A stretch of 64,000 bases of DNA from Ktedonobacteria bacterium (GCA_027459785.1 DAIDGU010000030.1:1-64000); one strand, 5' to 3'; numbered from the stretch's first letter, positions 23,608 through 33,466 are shown. The notes: a model not told the origin generated them from the sequence alone. A program made the numbers and translations.

Positions 23608-24777
23608 TCACACCAGATCGGGATAGACCAGCCCTGATCCCGTGTTCAGCAAGACGACGCGCTCGCCGGGATGAAGCCAGTCCTGCGCGATGAGGGTGCG
23701 CAGGGCGGGGAGCAGTGCCGCGCCTTCGGGGCTGAGCCACAGGCCGGCCCGCGCGCACTCCTGCATGGCGGTGTGGATGGTGGCATCATCGATGGCCAGG
23801 GCGGTGCCATTGGTTTCGCGCAGGATGCGCAGCATCAGCGCGCCGGCCAGCGGCCCCGGCACGCGCAGCCCGGCGGCGATGGTCGCCGCGCCCTCCCAGA
23901 ACGCGGTCGCGTCGGCACCGGCCTCCCAGGCTCGCACCACCGGCGCACAGCCAGCGGCCTGCACGGCCACCAGGCGCGGTAAGGGTTGGTCCGCCGGCAC
24001 CCAGCCCAGCGTGCGCAATTCCTGAAACGCTTTCCAGAGGCCGATCAAGCCCACGCCGCCGCCGGTCGGATACAAGATCACGTCCGGCATGGTCCAGCCG
24101 AGTTGTTCGGCGATCTCCAGGCCCAGCGTCTTCTTGCCTTCCAGGCGATAGGGTTCTTTGAAAGTGCTGGCGTCGTACCAGCCGTCGCTGCGCACGCCCT
24201 GCGCCACCCACGCGCCCGCATCGCTGATCAGCCCATCCACCAGATGCAGCCGCGCGCCATAGAGTTGCACTTCGTGCTGGGTGATGGCCGGCGCATCGCG
24301 CGGCATGGCGACAATCACCGGCAGCCCCGCCCGCGCGCCATAGGCGGCCCAGGCTGCGCCCGCGTTGCCGGCAGTCGGCAGGGCGATATGCGTCGCGCCC
24401 AGTTGTCGCGCCATCGTCACGCCCACGGCAGCGCCGCGCGCCTTGAAGGAGCCGGTGGGGTTCAGCCCCTCATCCTTCAGCCAGAGTTCCACCTGGCCTT
24501 CCATACCCCACTGGGGGACGGCCAGCAGCGGTGTCGCGCCCTCGCCCAGCGTCACGCGCCGTTCTGGCGGCACACCCGGCAGCAGTTCGGCGTAACGCCA
24601 CAGGCCGTCATTCCACCCGCGCGCGCTGATGCGCTCGCGCGGCACCTCGCGTGCTAGGCGCGGCAGATCGTACTGCGCCAGCAAGATGCCCCCACATGTG
24701 CAGAGGTGCTGCGGCTCGTCCGCTGGATACGTCTGGTCGCACGCCGCGCACGCCAGGTGCGTGAGATAGGTGATCAT
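23608..24777 (-). CDS. thrC: Threonine synthase
   Basis: The PLP-dependent enzyme converts O-phosphohomoserine to threonine. The 389-residue protein starts with a zinc-ribbon-like segment (C10, C13, C26, C28), common in archaeal and Chloroflexota threonine synthases. The PLP lysine is K112 in NPTGSFKARG, and TGGGVGLIG (about 248-256) is the phosphate cup. The ending NTGSGLVYPDL is characteristic of the family. It is convergent with the penicillin-binding protein genes (37 bases apart). The coiled-coil gene upstream on the same strand may be co-transcribed (gap about 40 bases). Confidence 0.9.
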   Translation of the reverse strand: MITYLTHLACAACDQTYPADEPQHLCTCGGILLAQYDLPRLAREVPRERISARGWNDGLWRYAELLPGVPPERRVTLGEGATPLLAVPQWGMEGQVELWLKDEGLNPTGSFKARGAAVGVTMARQLGATHIALPTAGNAGAAWAAYGARAGLPVIVAMPRDAPAITQHEVQLYGARLHLVDGLISDAGAWVAQGVRSDGWYDASTFKEPYRLEGKKTLGLEIAEQLGWTMPDVILYPTGGGVGLIGLWKAFQELRTLGWVPADQPLPRLVAVQAAGCAPVVRAWEAGADATAFWEGAATIAAGLRVPGPLAGALMLRILRETNGTALAIDDATIHTAMQECARAGLWLSPEGAALLPALRTLIAQDWLHPGERVVLLNTGSGLVYPDLV

Positions 24778-24816
24778 GACTCGCCTCGTCTGTGAAAATC
24801 GCTGGGCGCTGCCCGT

Positions 24817-25275
24817 TCAATCGCGCGGCGGGTTATCGCGCCGTTCCAGGCGATCGACGCGCAGCATCAGTTCATTGTGCCGCTCTGCTTGCGCCGCAAA
24901 GCCATCAACCATCTGTTGCTGCATCGTGTTCATCTGTTGCTGCATCGCCACCATCTGTTGCTGCATCGTCCCCATCTGTTTGAGGACATCCGTGGCGAAG
25001 CCCTTGAACGTGTCCATCAGCGTATGCTGAAAGGCGATGATGTCGGTGACATCGTGACGCAACGCGGCGATATCCTCTTTCGCCGTGGCCATATCGCTTT
25101 CCAGTCGGTCAAGGCGTTCAATGGTCTCGCTTTTGAATTCCCGAAAGTCGAGCTGCAACACGTAGAAAATGTTCATCAAGCCTTCGTTGCGCGCCTCGCT
25201 CTGCATGGTGATGCGCGCGTAGAAGCGTGCGAGGATTGCCTCGAACTCGTCGGGGAAGATAGGTTCTGCCGCCAT
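24817..25275 (-). CDS. Coiled-coil hypothetical protein with MQQQM repeats
   Basis: The 152-residue protein is one long amphipathic helix region (from about residue 35 to the end) with the near repeat MQQQMVAMQQQMNTMQQQM at about 105-123. It should form a coiled coil or helical bundle. No membrane segment is present. I placed the start at the ATG at 25275, which follows AAAGGGGG, and not at the GTG 18 bases upstream that contains this ribosome site. It resembles DUF-type proteins with ERLDRLESDM heptads found in many bacteria. Function unknown. Confidence 0.7.
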   Translation of the reverse strand: MAAEPIFPDEFEAILARFYARITMQSEARNEGLMNIFYVLQLDFREFKSETIERLDRLESDMATAKEDIAALRHDVTDIIAFQHTLMDTFKGFATDVLKQMGTMQQQMVAMQQQMNTMQQQMVDGFAAQAERHNELMLRVDRLERRDNPPRD

Positions 25276-25552
25276 AGCTATGCCCCCTTTCACTGCTATT
25301 CAGAGCATACCATACTGCCCGACAATTGTCATGCCCCCAACTGTGTATAACGGTCGGTTGCCGAAAACACGCGGCGCTTCCGCGAACTCGTCGCCTATTC
25401 CAGCATGCCAGCCTGATCTGGCCGAAAGAACCTGATGCACGAATCGCGATTATGATATACAATATCAGGTAGCGCGTCTGGTGCTGCCGATGCGCGGTGG
25501 GGGATGCTGCCACGCCGCGAAGAAGCGCCGGACAGAAAGCGAAGCCTGTCAG

Positions 25553-26470
25553 ATGAAAGTTATCAAAGTCGCGCCACGGGGCTATTGCTACGGCGTCGTC
25601 GATGCCATGCAGATCGCCCGCGAGGCGGCGCAGAATCCAGATCTGCCGCGACCGATCTATATTATCGGCCTGATCGTCCATAACAAGTTTGCGGTACAGG
25701 AACTCAGCGATCTCGGTTTGATCACGCTGGATGGTCCCGACCGCGCGGCGATCCTGGAGCAGGTGACGACCGGCACGGTGATCTTCACGGCGCACGGCGT
25801 CGCGCCCGCCATGCAGGAGCGCGCCCGCGCACGTGGGCTGCACGTCATCGATGCCACCTGCCCGGATGTCACCAAGACGCACGATCTGGTCAAAGAGCTC
25901 GTCGCGCAGGGGTTCACGATCCTCTATGTCGGCAAGAAGGGCCACCCGGAGCCGGAGGGCGTGCAGGGCGAAGCGCCAGAACACGTCATCCTGGTGGAGA
26001 CGGTGGCCGATGTGGCCGCGCTGGATCTGCCGCCGGAGCGCAGCGCGCACCTCGCCATCACCACCCAAACCACGCTCAGCCAGTGGGACACGCGCGCCGT
26101 CATCGAGGCCGCCCGTGCTCGCTTTCCGCATATCATCGTTTATAATGAGATTTGTCGCGCCACACAGGTGCGGCAAGAGGCCGTCGCGGCGCAGGCGCAG
26201 GGGGCGGATCTTACCATCGTCGTCGGCGACCCGCGCTCGAATAATACCAACCGGCTCGCGCAGGTGGCGGAAGAGATCGCCGGCAGCCCGGCGATTCGCA
26301 TCGAGAGCCTGGCGGACCTGCGGCCCGCCGACCTGGCCGGCAAGGAGCGCATCGCCATCACCTCTGGCGCGTCCACCCCCAGCCAGATCACCCGTGCGGT
26401 GATCCGCTTTGTCGAGGCGCAGGCACAAGCCGGCGCGACAGACGCCGCGCCCCCGGAAGCCGCAACGTAG
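25553..26470 (+). CDS. ispH: 4-hydroxy-3-methylbut-2-enyl diphosphate reductase
   Basis: IspH (LytB) is the last enzyme of the non-mevalonate isoprenoid pathway, making IPP and DMAPP with a [4Fe-4S] cluster. The three cluster cysteines are C12 (GYCYGV), C103 (DATCPDV) and C201 (NEICRATQ). HPEPEG (131-136) carries the catalytic Glu (E133), and TTQTTLS (170-176) and SNNTNRL are substrate-binding motifs of the family. Length 305 aa is normal. The ATG at 25553 is the natural family start; the frame is open to 25481 without a better site. The sequence TATGATATACAAT at about 25451 may hold the promoter. Confidence 0.95.
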   Translation: MKVIKVAPRGYCYGVVDAMQIAREAAQNPDLPRPIYIIGLIVHNKFAVQELSDLGLITLDGPDRAAILEQVTTGTVIFTAHGVAPAMQERARARGLHVIDATCPDVTKTHDLVKELVAQGFTILYVGKKGHPEPEGVQGEAPEHVILVETVADVAALDLPPERSAHLAITTQTTLSQWDTRAVIEAARARFPHIIVYNEICRATQVRQEAVAAQAQGADLTIVVGDPRSNNTNRLAQVAEEIAGSPAIRIESLADLRPADLAGKERIAITSGASTPSQITRAVIRFVEAQAQAGATDAAPPEAAT

Positions 26471-26514
26471 CGGCGCTGCACTCATTCGTGTCATGATCGT
26501 GGAGGACGTTATAT

Positions 26515-28743
26515 ATGATGAAAAGCCTTGGCGCGTTGATGCAGCAGCGATCGCTCGCTGAACTGGGTGCGATCGCCCGCCTGTGGGGCGCGCCCCCGCC
26601 GGCCAGTGATGCGCCCAACGATGTGCAGCGGCTGGAACGCCAGATACGCGATCCGCTGGCCGCGCGTACCGCCTGGCAGACGCTGGACCTAGAGGCGCGC
26701 GCGGTGTTGCACACCATCGTCGGCCCTGCCGCGCGCAACTGGTGCGTGATCGAACAGATCCCCGAACGCGCCGGCCTCGCGCCCGCCATCGCCGCCGCCG
26801 CCTATGCGCGTCTCGCCCAGGCGTTCATCGTTGCCGAAGACCTCGCCAAGATGCAGGGCGAAGAGTTGGTCGGCCAGCGCGTCGCCTTTTACGGCTACAG
26901 CCAGCCGCGTTCGGCGCAGACGCCCGTCGTCGAGCGCGCCATCGCCTATGTGCCGACCGAGATCGCCACCACCCTCTATACCGTGGGCCGCGAACTGGGG
27001 ACGATCCTGCCGGACCGCACGACCCTCACGCTGGATGACCTCTTGCAGCCCTACCGCCAAGGGGATCTGGACCAGATCGGGCGGCGCTTCGGGCTGACGA
27101 TCCAGACCTATTGTTCGCGCAACGAGGTGCGCGCCGTCATCGCCGATAACGTCAGCCAAGCAGACGCCGTGCGCTATGCCCTGACCCAACTGCCGCCGTC
27201 GCTGAGCGATCTCTACGAGTGGCTGATCACCAAAGGCGGGCGGGTGACAACGGACGAGGTGCAGGCGCGCATGCGCTGGGATAAACCGGCGCTGCTGGCG
27301 GCGCTGCACACCTTCGAGGATTACGCTATCGCCTTCGATGCTTTCAGCGAGGGCCAGCGTGTCGTCTTCATCCCCGCGCGCACCTTCGATAACCTACGTC
27401 GCGCCCACGCGCGCCCTCAGCCCCAGAGCCAGACGGTGGAACGCGCCACGCCGCTGACCATCCGCCCCGCCGATAGCATCATCCTGTGGGATATCGCCGC
27501 CTTCGTCGCCAGCGTGGTTCAGCAAGACATCGAATTGACGCGCTCGCAGGCGCTGCCCAAGCGCACGGCCCAGCGGCTGGTGCCGCTGCTGGCGAACGAG
27601 TGGGCGCGGCAGAGCGACGAGGCGGCGTATCGCTACCTGGCGCAGCTCCAGACCGAGGCGCAAGACCTGGGTATCATCCAGGCGACGAACACCGAGGACC
27701 GCATCCGCCTGGACCTGGGCGTGAAGCTGGACGTGTGGGCCAGCCAGGACATCCGCATGCAGACGCACCGCGTCGTGCGGCGCTGGCCACACAACCGTGC
27801 CTGGCACGATCAGGTGGGCGCGCACTATGCCGGCTGGATGGCGAGCGCGCTCAGCCTCACCGCCGCGCGCGAGGCGCTGCTGAACCTGCTGCGCCAGTGC
27901 GACGCGGGCGTGTGGTACGACGTGCGCACGCTGCTGCGCAAGCTCCAGGAAGACGACCCGTTCGTGCTGCGGCCTGAGCAGCGCTTCAACGGCCACGGCG
28001 GCTTCAAGGTGGCCGATGACATCCGCGCGCATTGGGACGACACCGACGCCGAAGTCTTGATCGGCATGCTGAAATCTACCCTGTATGAACTGGGCATCGT
28101 CGCGCTGGGCTACGACGACGACACGCTGCCTGCCACCCGCGCGGAGCGCAACCCCGATACGATCTGCCTGACGGAACTGGGCGTGGAGGTACTCAAAGGC
28201 GATCTGGGCCTGGCACAGACGCCGACCGAGCAGCCCTTGGTGATGCAGCCGAACTTCGAGATTATGCTGCTGGAGCCGCATATGCCGGCGCTCTATTGGC
28301 TGGTGCGCTTCACCCAGCCGGAGCAGATCGGGCGAGCCAGCCGCTTCAAGGTGACGCGCGAGGCGCTCTTGCGCAGCATGACCGACGGCACGACGGTGGA
28401 CGATCTGCTGGCCTTTTTAGCACGCCACAGCCAGCAAGAACTGCCGCAAAACGTCATCTATACGCTGCACGATTGGGCGCGGCAGTATAAAGCGACGCGC
28501 CTGAGCCGCGTGGTCTTGATCGAAGTGGACGACGAGGCGCTGGCGACGGAACTCTGCGAATCCGCCAAGCTGCGCGAGCTGGGACTGCGGCGCGTGGGGC
28601 CACGGGCGCTGGCCACGCCGGAAGGGGCGGCAGTGCGTGCGGTGCGCCGCGCCATCGAGCGCGCCGGCTACGCCGCCACCACCGGCACGCCCGTCGCCGA
28701 CGCCAGCGCCACACCTGTCGCCGCGCCCGTCTCCCACGGCTGA
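26515..28743 (+). CDS. Helicase-associated domain protein (Helicase_C_3-like)
   Basis: The 742-residue protein resembles the large bacterial helicase-associated proteins whose C-terminal region is the XPB/Ssl2-like Helicase_C_3 domain. The segment from LVMQPNFEIMLLEP (about 580) through LPQNVIYTLHDWARQ (about 645-660) is characteristic. I see no Walker A or DEAD-type motif, so it lacks its own motor and probably binds DNA or a partner helicase. Upstream parts look like winged-helix units. TGGAGGACG precedes the ATG (26515; the second codon is also ATG). It lies 44 bases after ispH and is probably on the same transcript. A 30-bp palindrome follows its stop. Confidence 0.7.
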   Translation: MMKSLGALMQQRSLAELGAIARLWGAPPPASDAPNDVQRLERQIRDPLAARTAWQTLDLEARAVLHTIVGPAARNWCVIEQIPERAGLAPAIAAAAYARLAQAFIVAEDLAKMQGEELVGQRVAFYGYSQPRSAQTPVVERAIAYVPTEIATTLYTVGRELGTILPDRTTLTLDDLLQPYRQGDLDQIGRRFGLTIQTYCSRNEVRAVIADNVSQADAVRYALTQLPPSLSDLYEWLITKGGRVTTDEVQARMRWDKPALLAALHTFEDYAIAFDAFSEGQRVVFIPARTFDNLRRAHARPQPQSQTVERATPLTIRPADSIILWDIAAFVASVVQQDIELTRSQALPKRTAQRLVPLLANEWARQSDEAAYRYLAQLQTEAQDLGIIQATNTEDRIRLDLGVKLDVWASQDIRMQTHRVVRRWPHNRAWHDQVGAHYAGWMASALSLTAAREALLNLLRQCDAGVWYDVRTLLRKLQEDDPFVLRPEQRFNGHGGFKVADDIRAHWDDTDAEVLIGMLKSTLYELGIVALGYDDDTLPATRAERNPDTICLTELGVEVLKGDLGLAQTPTEQPLVMQPNFEIMLLEPHMPALYWLVRFTQPEQIGRASRFKVTREALLRSMTDGTTVDDLLAFLARHSQQELPQNVIYTLHDWARQYKATRLSRVVLIEVDDEALATELCESAKLRELGLRRVGPRALATPEGAAVRAVRRAIERAGYAATTGTPVADASATPVAAPVSHG

Positions 28744-29068
28744 GGCCGCCGGTATGTTGGTCAGACTGGACCATTTTGTTGCTAGCAGCAAAATGGTCAA
28801 AAAGGCTTTGCTCTAACGAACAACCGCTGATACCCTTTGCAGGTGATCCCCTTTGCGGATGATCCGTATTAGGCACCGGAGGACAGCCATACAGGCACCG
28901 GAGGACAGACATTCCTGTCTGTCTAGGTCTGCTATGCCTTGTGTTTCCCAGAAACGGGTAGGACATTGGTTCATCGCTGATATAAAGCGAATCGGTGGAT
29001 GCCACTTTGACAAAGTGCCTTTTTATTTTTATAATATCTGTAAAACCTGATTGGAGGTTGAACCTTTT
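28744..29068. other. Intergenic region with palindrome and repeat copies
   Basis: Besides the palindrome at 28769-28798, it holds two neighbouring copies of the dispersed repeat: a partial copy (ggaggacagccatacaggc, about 28879) and a full one at 28900-28924 (GGAGGACAGACATTCCTGTC). The last 70 bases are A+T-rich and should hold the promoter of the TPR gene, but I cannot name its boxes. No gene seen. Confidence 0.65.
28769..28798. repeat. 30-bp near-perfect palindrome
   Basis: GACCATTTTG at 28769 pairs with CAAAATGGTC ending at 28798, through an inner TGCTAGCA. Only the T/G pair at 28779/28788 is not Watson-Crick. No T-run follows, so it may be a protein-binding site or a factor-dependent terminator after the helicase-associated gene. 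Confidence 0.65.
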
Positions 29069-30598
29069 ATGGATGCCACACCGCCTACTGAAGAATCTCT
29101 GCTCGCCCAAGCTCACGCGCATTTCAAGGCCAAACGTTATGAAGAGGCGTTACCACTCTGGCAAAGGCTAGCTGAAGAAGAACCATCGGCTATTGTTTTC
29201 ACGAGACTGGGTTATACACTTATGAGTGGATTCAAACGTTATGAGGAAGCACTCGCCGCGTTTGAGCAGGCGCTAATACTTGATCCACAACATGAATTTG
29301 CCTTCCAAGGTAAGGCAGCGGCACTTTATATGGTGAAACGCTATGAAGATGCTCTCGCCGCATATGACCAGGCTATCCATTATAAACCCCAAACTGCATT
29401 AAGTTGGTACTGGAAAGGGCGCACACTACATATATTGAAGCGATATACAGATGCCCTGGAAGCTTATGATCAGGCGATTGATTGTGATCCATTTTCTGCT
29501 GCCACATGGGAAAGCAGAGGCCATACATTGATTGCTTTGGGCAATTATTCGCAAGCATGTCTTGCTTTCGGCAAAGCCGTAAAACACAAGCCTGAACTCG
29601 CTACAGCTTGGCGTAGTCTGGCAGAAGCGCATATCGAGCTAGCCCAAGGTGAACCTGCGCTCATCGCGGCTGATCGTGCCATCGTTCTCAATCCGAAAGA
29701 TGAACGCGCTTGGCGTTCTAGGGCAGTAGCCCTCATTCACTTCAAGCAATATAAACAGGCGCTCGCTGCCGTCGAAAAAGCGATCGCTTTGAAGCCGGAC
29801 AACGATCTCGCATATAACAACAAAGGCGGTATTCTGCGCTTGTTTGAGCAGTATGAAGAAGCCCTCATTGCTTTTAATCAGGCATTAACATTTAAAGTCA
29901 CTATCAAGAGCTTGCGTGGCAAAGGCGAAGTCCTCATACACCTTAATCGCTTGGCAGAAGCACTCGCGGCTTTCGATCAGGCATTACAAATTGACTCCGA
30001 AGATGCAATGTCTTGGGAAAAGAAAGGATTTATTCTTTTCAGGTTGCGCCGTTATGAGGAAGCGCTCGCCGCGTATGAACAAGCTCTCGCGTACTCGAAG
30101 ATGTTCCAACTTTATCAAGCCAAAGGAACTTCTTTGCTAAATCTCGGCAGATATCCAGAGGCGTTGGCCGCGTATGATGATGTTTTACGCCGCTATCCAG
30201 CTTTGGGACCGGTCTGGAATGGCAAGGCGATGATCTTCCATTCACAGCGTAAACACGCTGAAGCCGCCCTTATGTTTAGTCAGGCAGCTTTGGTAAATAG
30301 TTTGGAAGATGCCTCATGGTTTATATGGGCATCCTCTCTGTATCAACTGCAACGGTATGAAGAAGCCCTTGCTGCCATTGAAACTGCGACAGAGCGCCAA
30401 CCCACATCCGACAAAGTCTGGTATCTGAAAAGCGTGATTCTCGACAAATTGGCACGCATCGACGAGAGCCTGGATGCTATGGGAACTGTTTACCGTTTGA
30501 ATCCAAGATTTATTCCTCCACGGCGTCAATCTTGGCTGGTGCAGCGGCTCAAGAAGGTTTTTGCCGCGCGCGTTGCCCAGCTTCCCCGCAAGCGTTGA
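29069..30598 (+). CDS. TPR protein, unusually low GC
   Basis: The 509-residue protein consists almost wholly of tetratricopeptide repeats, about a dozen units with the signature RYEEALAAYEQAL. It ends in a basic tail (LVQRLKKVFAARVAQLPRKR). There is no signal peptide or membrane segment, so it should be a cytoplasmic scaffold or O-GlcNAc-transferase-like superhelix without catalytic domain. GGAGG lies 11 bases before the ATG at 29069. The base composition is clearly lower in GC than the genes on both sides, and codon choice is different, which suggests later acquisition. The partner is unknown. Confidence 0.85.
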   Translation: MDATPPTEESLLAQAHAHFKAKRYEEALPLWQRLAEEEPSAIVFTRLGYTLMSGFKRYEEALAAFEQALILDPQHEFAFQGKAAALYMVKRYEDALAAYDQAIHYKPQTALSWYWKGRTLHILKRYTDALEAYDQAIDCDPFSAATWESRGHTLIALGNYSQACLAFGKAVKHKPELATAWRSLAEAHIELAQGEPALIAADRAIVLNPKDERAWRSRAVALIHFKQYKQALAAVEKAIALKPDNDLAYNNKGGILRLFEQYEEALIAFNQALTFKVTIKSLRGKGEVLIHLNRLAEALAAFDQALQIDSEDAMSWEKKGFILFRLRRYEEALAAYEQALAYSKMFQLYQAKGTSLLNLGRYPEALAAYDDVLRRYPALGPVWNGKAMIFHSQRKHAEAALMFSQAALVNSLEDASWFIWASSLYQLQRYEEALAAIETATERQPTSDKVWYLKSVILDKLARIDESLDAMGTVYRLNPRFIPPRRQSWLVQRLKKVFAARVAQLPRKR

Positions 30599-30761
30599 CC
30601 GGCAATTCAGGCGCTTGGGGGGCAGTGTGCAAAATACGTCAGATTCCCTATTGCGCCCCCCTTGACAGCATGGTAAGATAGATGACAAATCAAAACATCC
30701 GCACTCTGTTTGTCAAGCATTCATGCAGCCGAGGGCTGCGTTGCGGGAGGCCAGCAAGGCG

Positions 30762-31640
30762 ATGCGCTACGCGATCATGAGCGATATCCACGGAAATTAC
30801 GAAGCATTGCAGGCGGTCATCGATGATGTCGATGCCGTGTGTGTCGAAGATGGCGTGAAGTGCGACGCCATGTGGTGCCTGGGAGATGTCGTCGGCTATG
30901 GGCCGGACCCCAGCGCCTGCGTGCGCACCATCCGCGACATGTGCGAACTGAGCGTGGCCGGCAACCATGACTTCGGTGCCTCCGGCGAAGTGGACCTCAA
31001 CGAATTCAGCGATATGGCCCGCGACTCGCTCATCTGGACCAGCCAGCAATTGCTCCCCCACGAGATCGATTTCCTCAAATCACGCCCCGACCGCACGACC
31101 ATGCCCATGCCCGAAGACATCACCCTGGTGCATGGCAGCCCCGTCGTGCCGCTGTGGGAATATCTGCTCACCCCCGAAGCGGCGGCGCTGAGCTTCATCT
31201 CATTCCCAACGCGCTTTTGCCTGGTCGGCCACACGCACCTGCCGACGATCTATCTGCAAGCCTCGGCGAAGTTCAACCAGCCGCGCGTGCCGGTGCTGAC
31301 GGCGCACAGCCGGCACGTGATGGAGTATGGTTCGGATGAAGGCTATGACGAGCCGACGACAGCGCAGATGCAGGTGCTCAACAACATGCCACCGTGCTAT
31401 GCCGTGACCAACATGCCGCATGCCTGGTGGCTGCCGGACGAAGCCGAGCGCGCCATCATCAATCCCGGCAGCGTCGGCCAGCCCCGCGACGGCGATTCCC
31501 GCGCCGCTTATGTGATCTATGATACCGAGCGCGGTTTCCTTTTTCGCCGCGTGGGCTATTGGATCGAGAAGACGATGGAAAAGATGCGCGACGAAGGTTT
31601 CGCCTCCGCGTTGATTGAACGGTTAGGTCAGGGTTACTAG
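30762..31640 (+). CDS. Calcineurin-like metallophosphoesterase
   Basis: The 292-residue protein has the full metallophosphoesterase set: SDIHGNYEAL (D and H, residues 7-16), GDVVGYGPDP (about 42-51), GNHDF (about 69-73), VHGS (about 122-125) and GHTHLPT (about 157-163). The second half has an extra insertion (GYDEPTTAQ) compared with short YfcE-like enzymes. It probably hydrolyses phosphodiesters or phosphoproteins with two metal ions. I chose ATG 30762 with GGGAGG upstream over the ATG at 30723. TTGACA at 30662 is a possible -35. The small membrane-protein gene follows after ten bases. Confidence 0.88.
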   Translation: MRYAIMSDIHGNYEALQAVIDDVDAVCVEDGVKCDAMWCLGDVVGYGPDPSACVRTIRDMCELSVAGNHDFGASGEVDLNEFSDMARDSLIWTSQQLLPHEIDFLKSRPDRTTMPMPEDITLVHGSPVVPLWEYLLTPEAAALSFISFPTRFCLVGHTHLPTIYLQASAKFNQPRVPVLTAHSRHVMEYGSDEGYDEPTTAQMQVLNNMPPCYAVTNMPHAWWLPDEAERAIINPGSVGQPRDGDSRAAYVIYDTERGFLFRRVGYWIEKTMEKMRDEGFASALIERLGQGY

Positions 31641-31650
31641 AGGATCAAAG

Positions 31651-32004
31651 ATGCCACGCATGCCTGAGTACGGGCCACCGACGCAGGAAATGTATCCCCG
31701 CCCGGTGGGTGCGGGGACTGTCGCCGTGCCGCAACGGTATAATCCCTTGGCTCCATGGGTGGAATTCATCGCGGGCTGTTTTGGGTTTCACGGCATCGGT
31801 TTTTTGCTGGTGGGCAAACCGGTGCGCGGTATCGCCTGGCTGGCGCTCTCACTGGTCAAACATGCTATCGGCGCGGTGCTGATCGCCGCGACAGTCGGGG
31901 CGGCGCTGGCCTGCCTGGTGCCGCTGGATATTGGCATCGCGGTCTTCCTGACGCTGGCGGTGCGGCGCATCATGCATCACGCGGCGCAACCGGCGACACC
32001 ATAG
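31651..32004 (+). CDS. Small membrane protein (117 aa)
   Basis: After a Pro-rich N-terminus (PRMPEYGPPTQEMYPRPVG) the protein has two or three hydrophobic segments (about 35-55, 60-85 and 88-105). The layout resembles TM2-domain or DUF-type small membrane proteins, but I do not see the TM2 signature clearly. It follows the metallophosphoesterase closely. Its end overlaps by 35 bases the end of the convergent histidine kinase gene. Confidence 0.65.
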   Translation: MPRMPEYGPPTQEMYPRPVGAGTVAVPQRYNPLAPWVEFIAGCFGFHGIGFLLVGKPVRGIAWLALSLVKHAIGAVLIAATVGAALACLVPLDIGIAVFLTLAVRRIMHHAAQPATP

Positions 32005-33385
32005 CTGCATCTGCCACGCGCAGCGTGACGACAAACGTGCTGCCGGCGTCTACTTGGCTGGTGACGGCGACCGTGCCACCCATCGCCTGCACCAGATCGC
32101 GCACGATGGCCAGGCCCAGCCCGGTACCGCCCGTGGCGCGCGAGCGCGAGGCATCCGTGCGATAGAAACGCTCGAAGACCTGCGCCAGTTCCGCTGGCGG
32201 GATGCCGATGCCGGTATCGGCGACGCTGATGGCGAGATGCGCGGCGTCGGGCTGGGCCAGCGTGATCGAGACGATGCCGCCAGCCGGTGTATAGGTGATC
32301 GCGTTACGCACCAGATTCAGCACCACCTGCCCCAACCGCGCCTGGTCGGCCCACGCGCGCGGCAACCCCGCCGGGACGGCGCGCACCAGCGTCACCTGGC
32401 GCTCACCTTTGGCAAGCGAGGCCAGCGCGCGATAGGCTTCTTCCACCACCGCGCCGGCATCCGTGGGCGCGAGGTCCAGCCGCAATTCGTCGGCATCGGC
32501 GCGGGCCAGCGCCAGCAGGTCGTCCACCAACGCGCCCAGCCGCTCCGTCTCGCGCGCGACAATCGCCAGGTACGCTTGCTGGTCCGCTGGCGGACTGACT
32601 ACCGCGCCGTCTTCCGCCATCAACAACGAATCCACATGGGCGCGGATGCTGGCGATGGGAGTGCGCAATTCGTGCGAGACGTTCACGATCAGCTCGCGGC
32701 GGCTCTGGTCCGCCCGTGCGGCCTGGGCCTGGGCGGCGCGCGTCTGCGCCTGCGCTTCGGCGACGCGCTGTTCCGCCATGCTCATCCCCAGCAGGGAGCG
32801 GGCCAATTGCCCGTAGAACCAGGTGACGCCGTTCAGGACGTGCAGCGCCAGGAACAACACCAGCACGCCCAGGAGCGCCGCCGCCGCCAGGGTGATGACG
32901 GTATAGTAATGCACCGCGCCGCCCGCCGTGCCACCGATGATATAGACCACCAAGGCCCCGATCAGATTCACCGCGCCGCCCAGTAAGCTTGTCACCAGCA
33001 CGAACGCCGCCAGGCCAAGGGGAAACTTCAGAAAGAGGAACAGCAGGCTCTTCCAGGTCATCGCATCGCGCACGCTGCCCATGAAGCGTTCCCACCACGA
33101 CTGCCCGGCCACGCGCGGCTTAAAAAACGGCGGAATGGCGATCCCCAACCACCAGATCGCCAGTTCGCGCTCGAAGGCACCCAGCCGCCGCCAAAACGGG
33201 ATGAGGACGATGATGAGCGGAATGCCGAACAGGAAGCTGAAACTGGTCATAAGCACGATGAGATAGAAACAGCCCAGCGGAAAGGCGATCAGCAGATACA
33301 GCAGGTTGCGGAACGTTTGGCGACGGCGTGCGACCGCGAAGAAAGCGCGAGGTGTGCGCACGCCAAGCAGGTGTGACAGCGCCAT
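31970..33385 (-). CDS. Membrane sensor histidine kinase (orphan)
   Basis: The 471-residue protein has an N-terminal membrane sensor region of the putative-sensor type (four hydrophobic segments, about 28-60, 78-90, 115-145 and 155-190). A coiled linker, a HisKA domain with phosphoacceptor H238 in NVSHELRTP, and a HATPase_c domain follow, with N box (LNLVRNAITYTP), DTGIGIP and GGTGLGLAIV. It would autophosphorylate in response to a membrane signal. No response regulator is encoded next to it in the window, so its partner is elsewhere. ATG 33385 was chosen for its AAGGGAG; the TTG at 33412 is less likely. The extended -10 at 33467-33475 should drive it. Confidence 0.87.
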   Translation of the reverse strand: MALSHLLGVRTPRAFFAVARRRQTFRNLLYLLIAFPLGCFYLIVLMTSFSFLFGIPLIIVLIPFWRRLGAFERELAIWWLGIAIPPFFKPRVAGQSWWERFMGSVRDAMTWKSLLFLFLKFPLGLAAFVLVTSLLGGAVNLIGALVVYIIGGTAGGAVHYYTVITLAAAALLGVLVLFLALHVLNGVTWFYGQLARSLLGMSMAEQRVAEAQAQTRAAQAQAARADQSRRELIVNVSHELRTPIASIRAHVDSLLMAEDGAVVSPPADQQAYLAIVARETERLGALVDDLLALARADADELRLDLAPTDAGAVVEEAYRALASLAKGERQVTLVRAVPAGLPRAWADQARLGQVVLNLVRNAITYTPAGGIVSITLAQPDAAHLAISVADTGIGIPPAELAQVFERFYRTDASRSRATGGTGLGLAIVRDLVQAMGGTVAVTSQVDAGSTFVVTLRVADAAMVSPVAPRDA

Positions 33386-33466
33386 CGTCTTCACTCCCTT
33401 TTCGCCGATCAACCGACAGGTGCAACCACGGCATTATGGTGCCGCTGGGTGACGATTGATTGTTGC

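Noticed and set aside
28454..29122. Leftward ORF of 222 codons
   Set aside because: It crosses the palindrome and repeats, is Arg/Ser/Pro-rich, and overlaps the helicase-associated gene.
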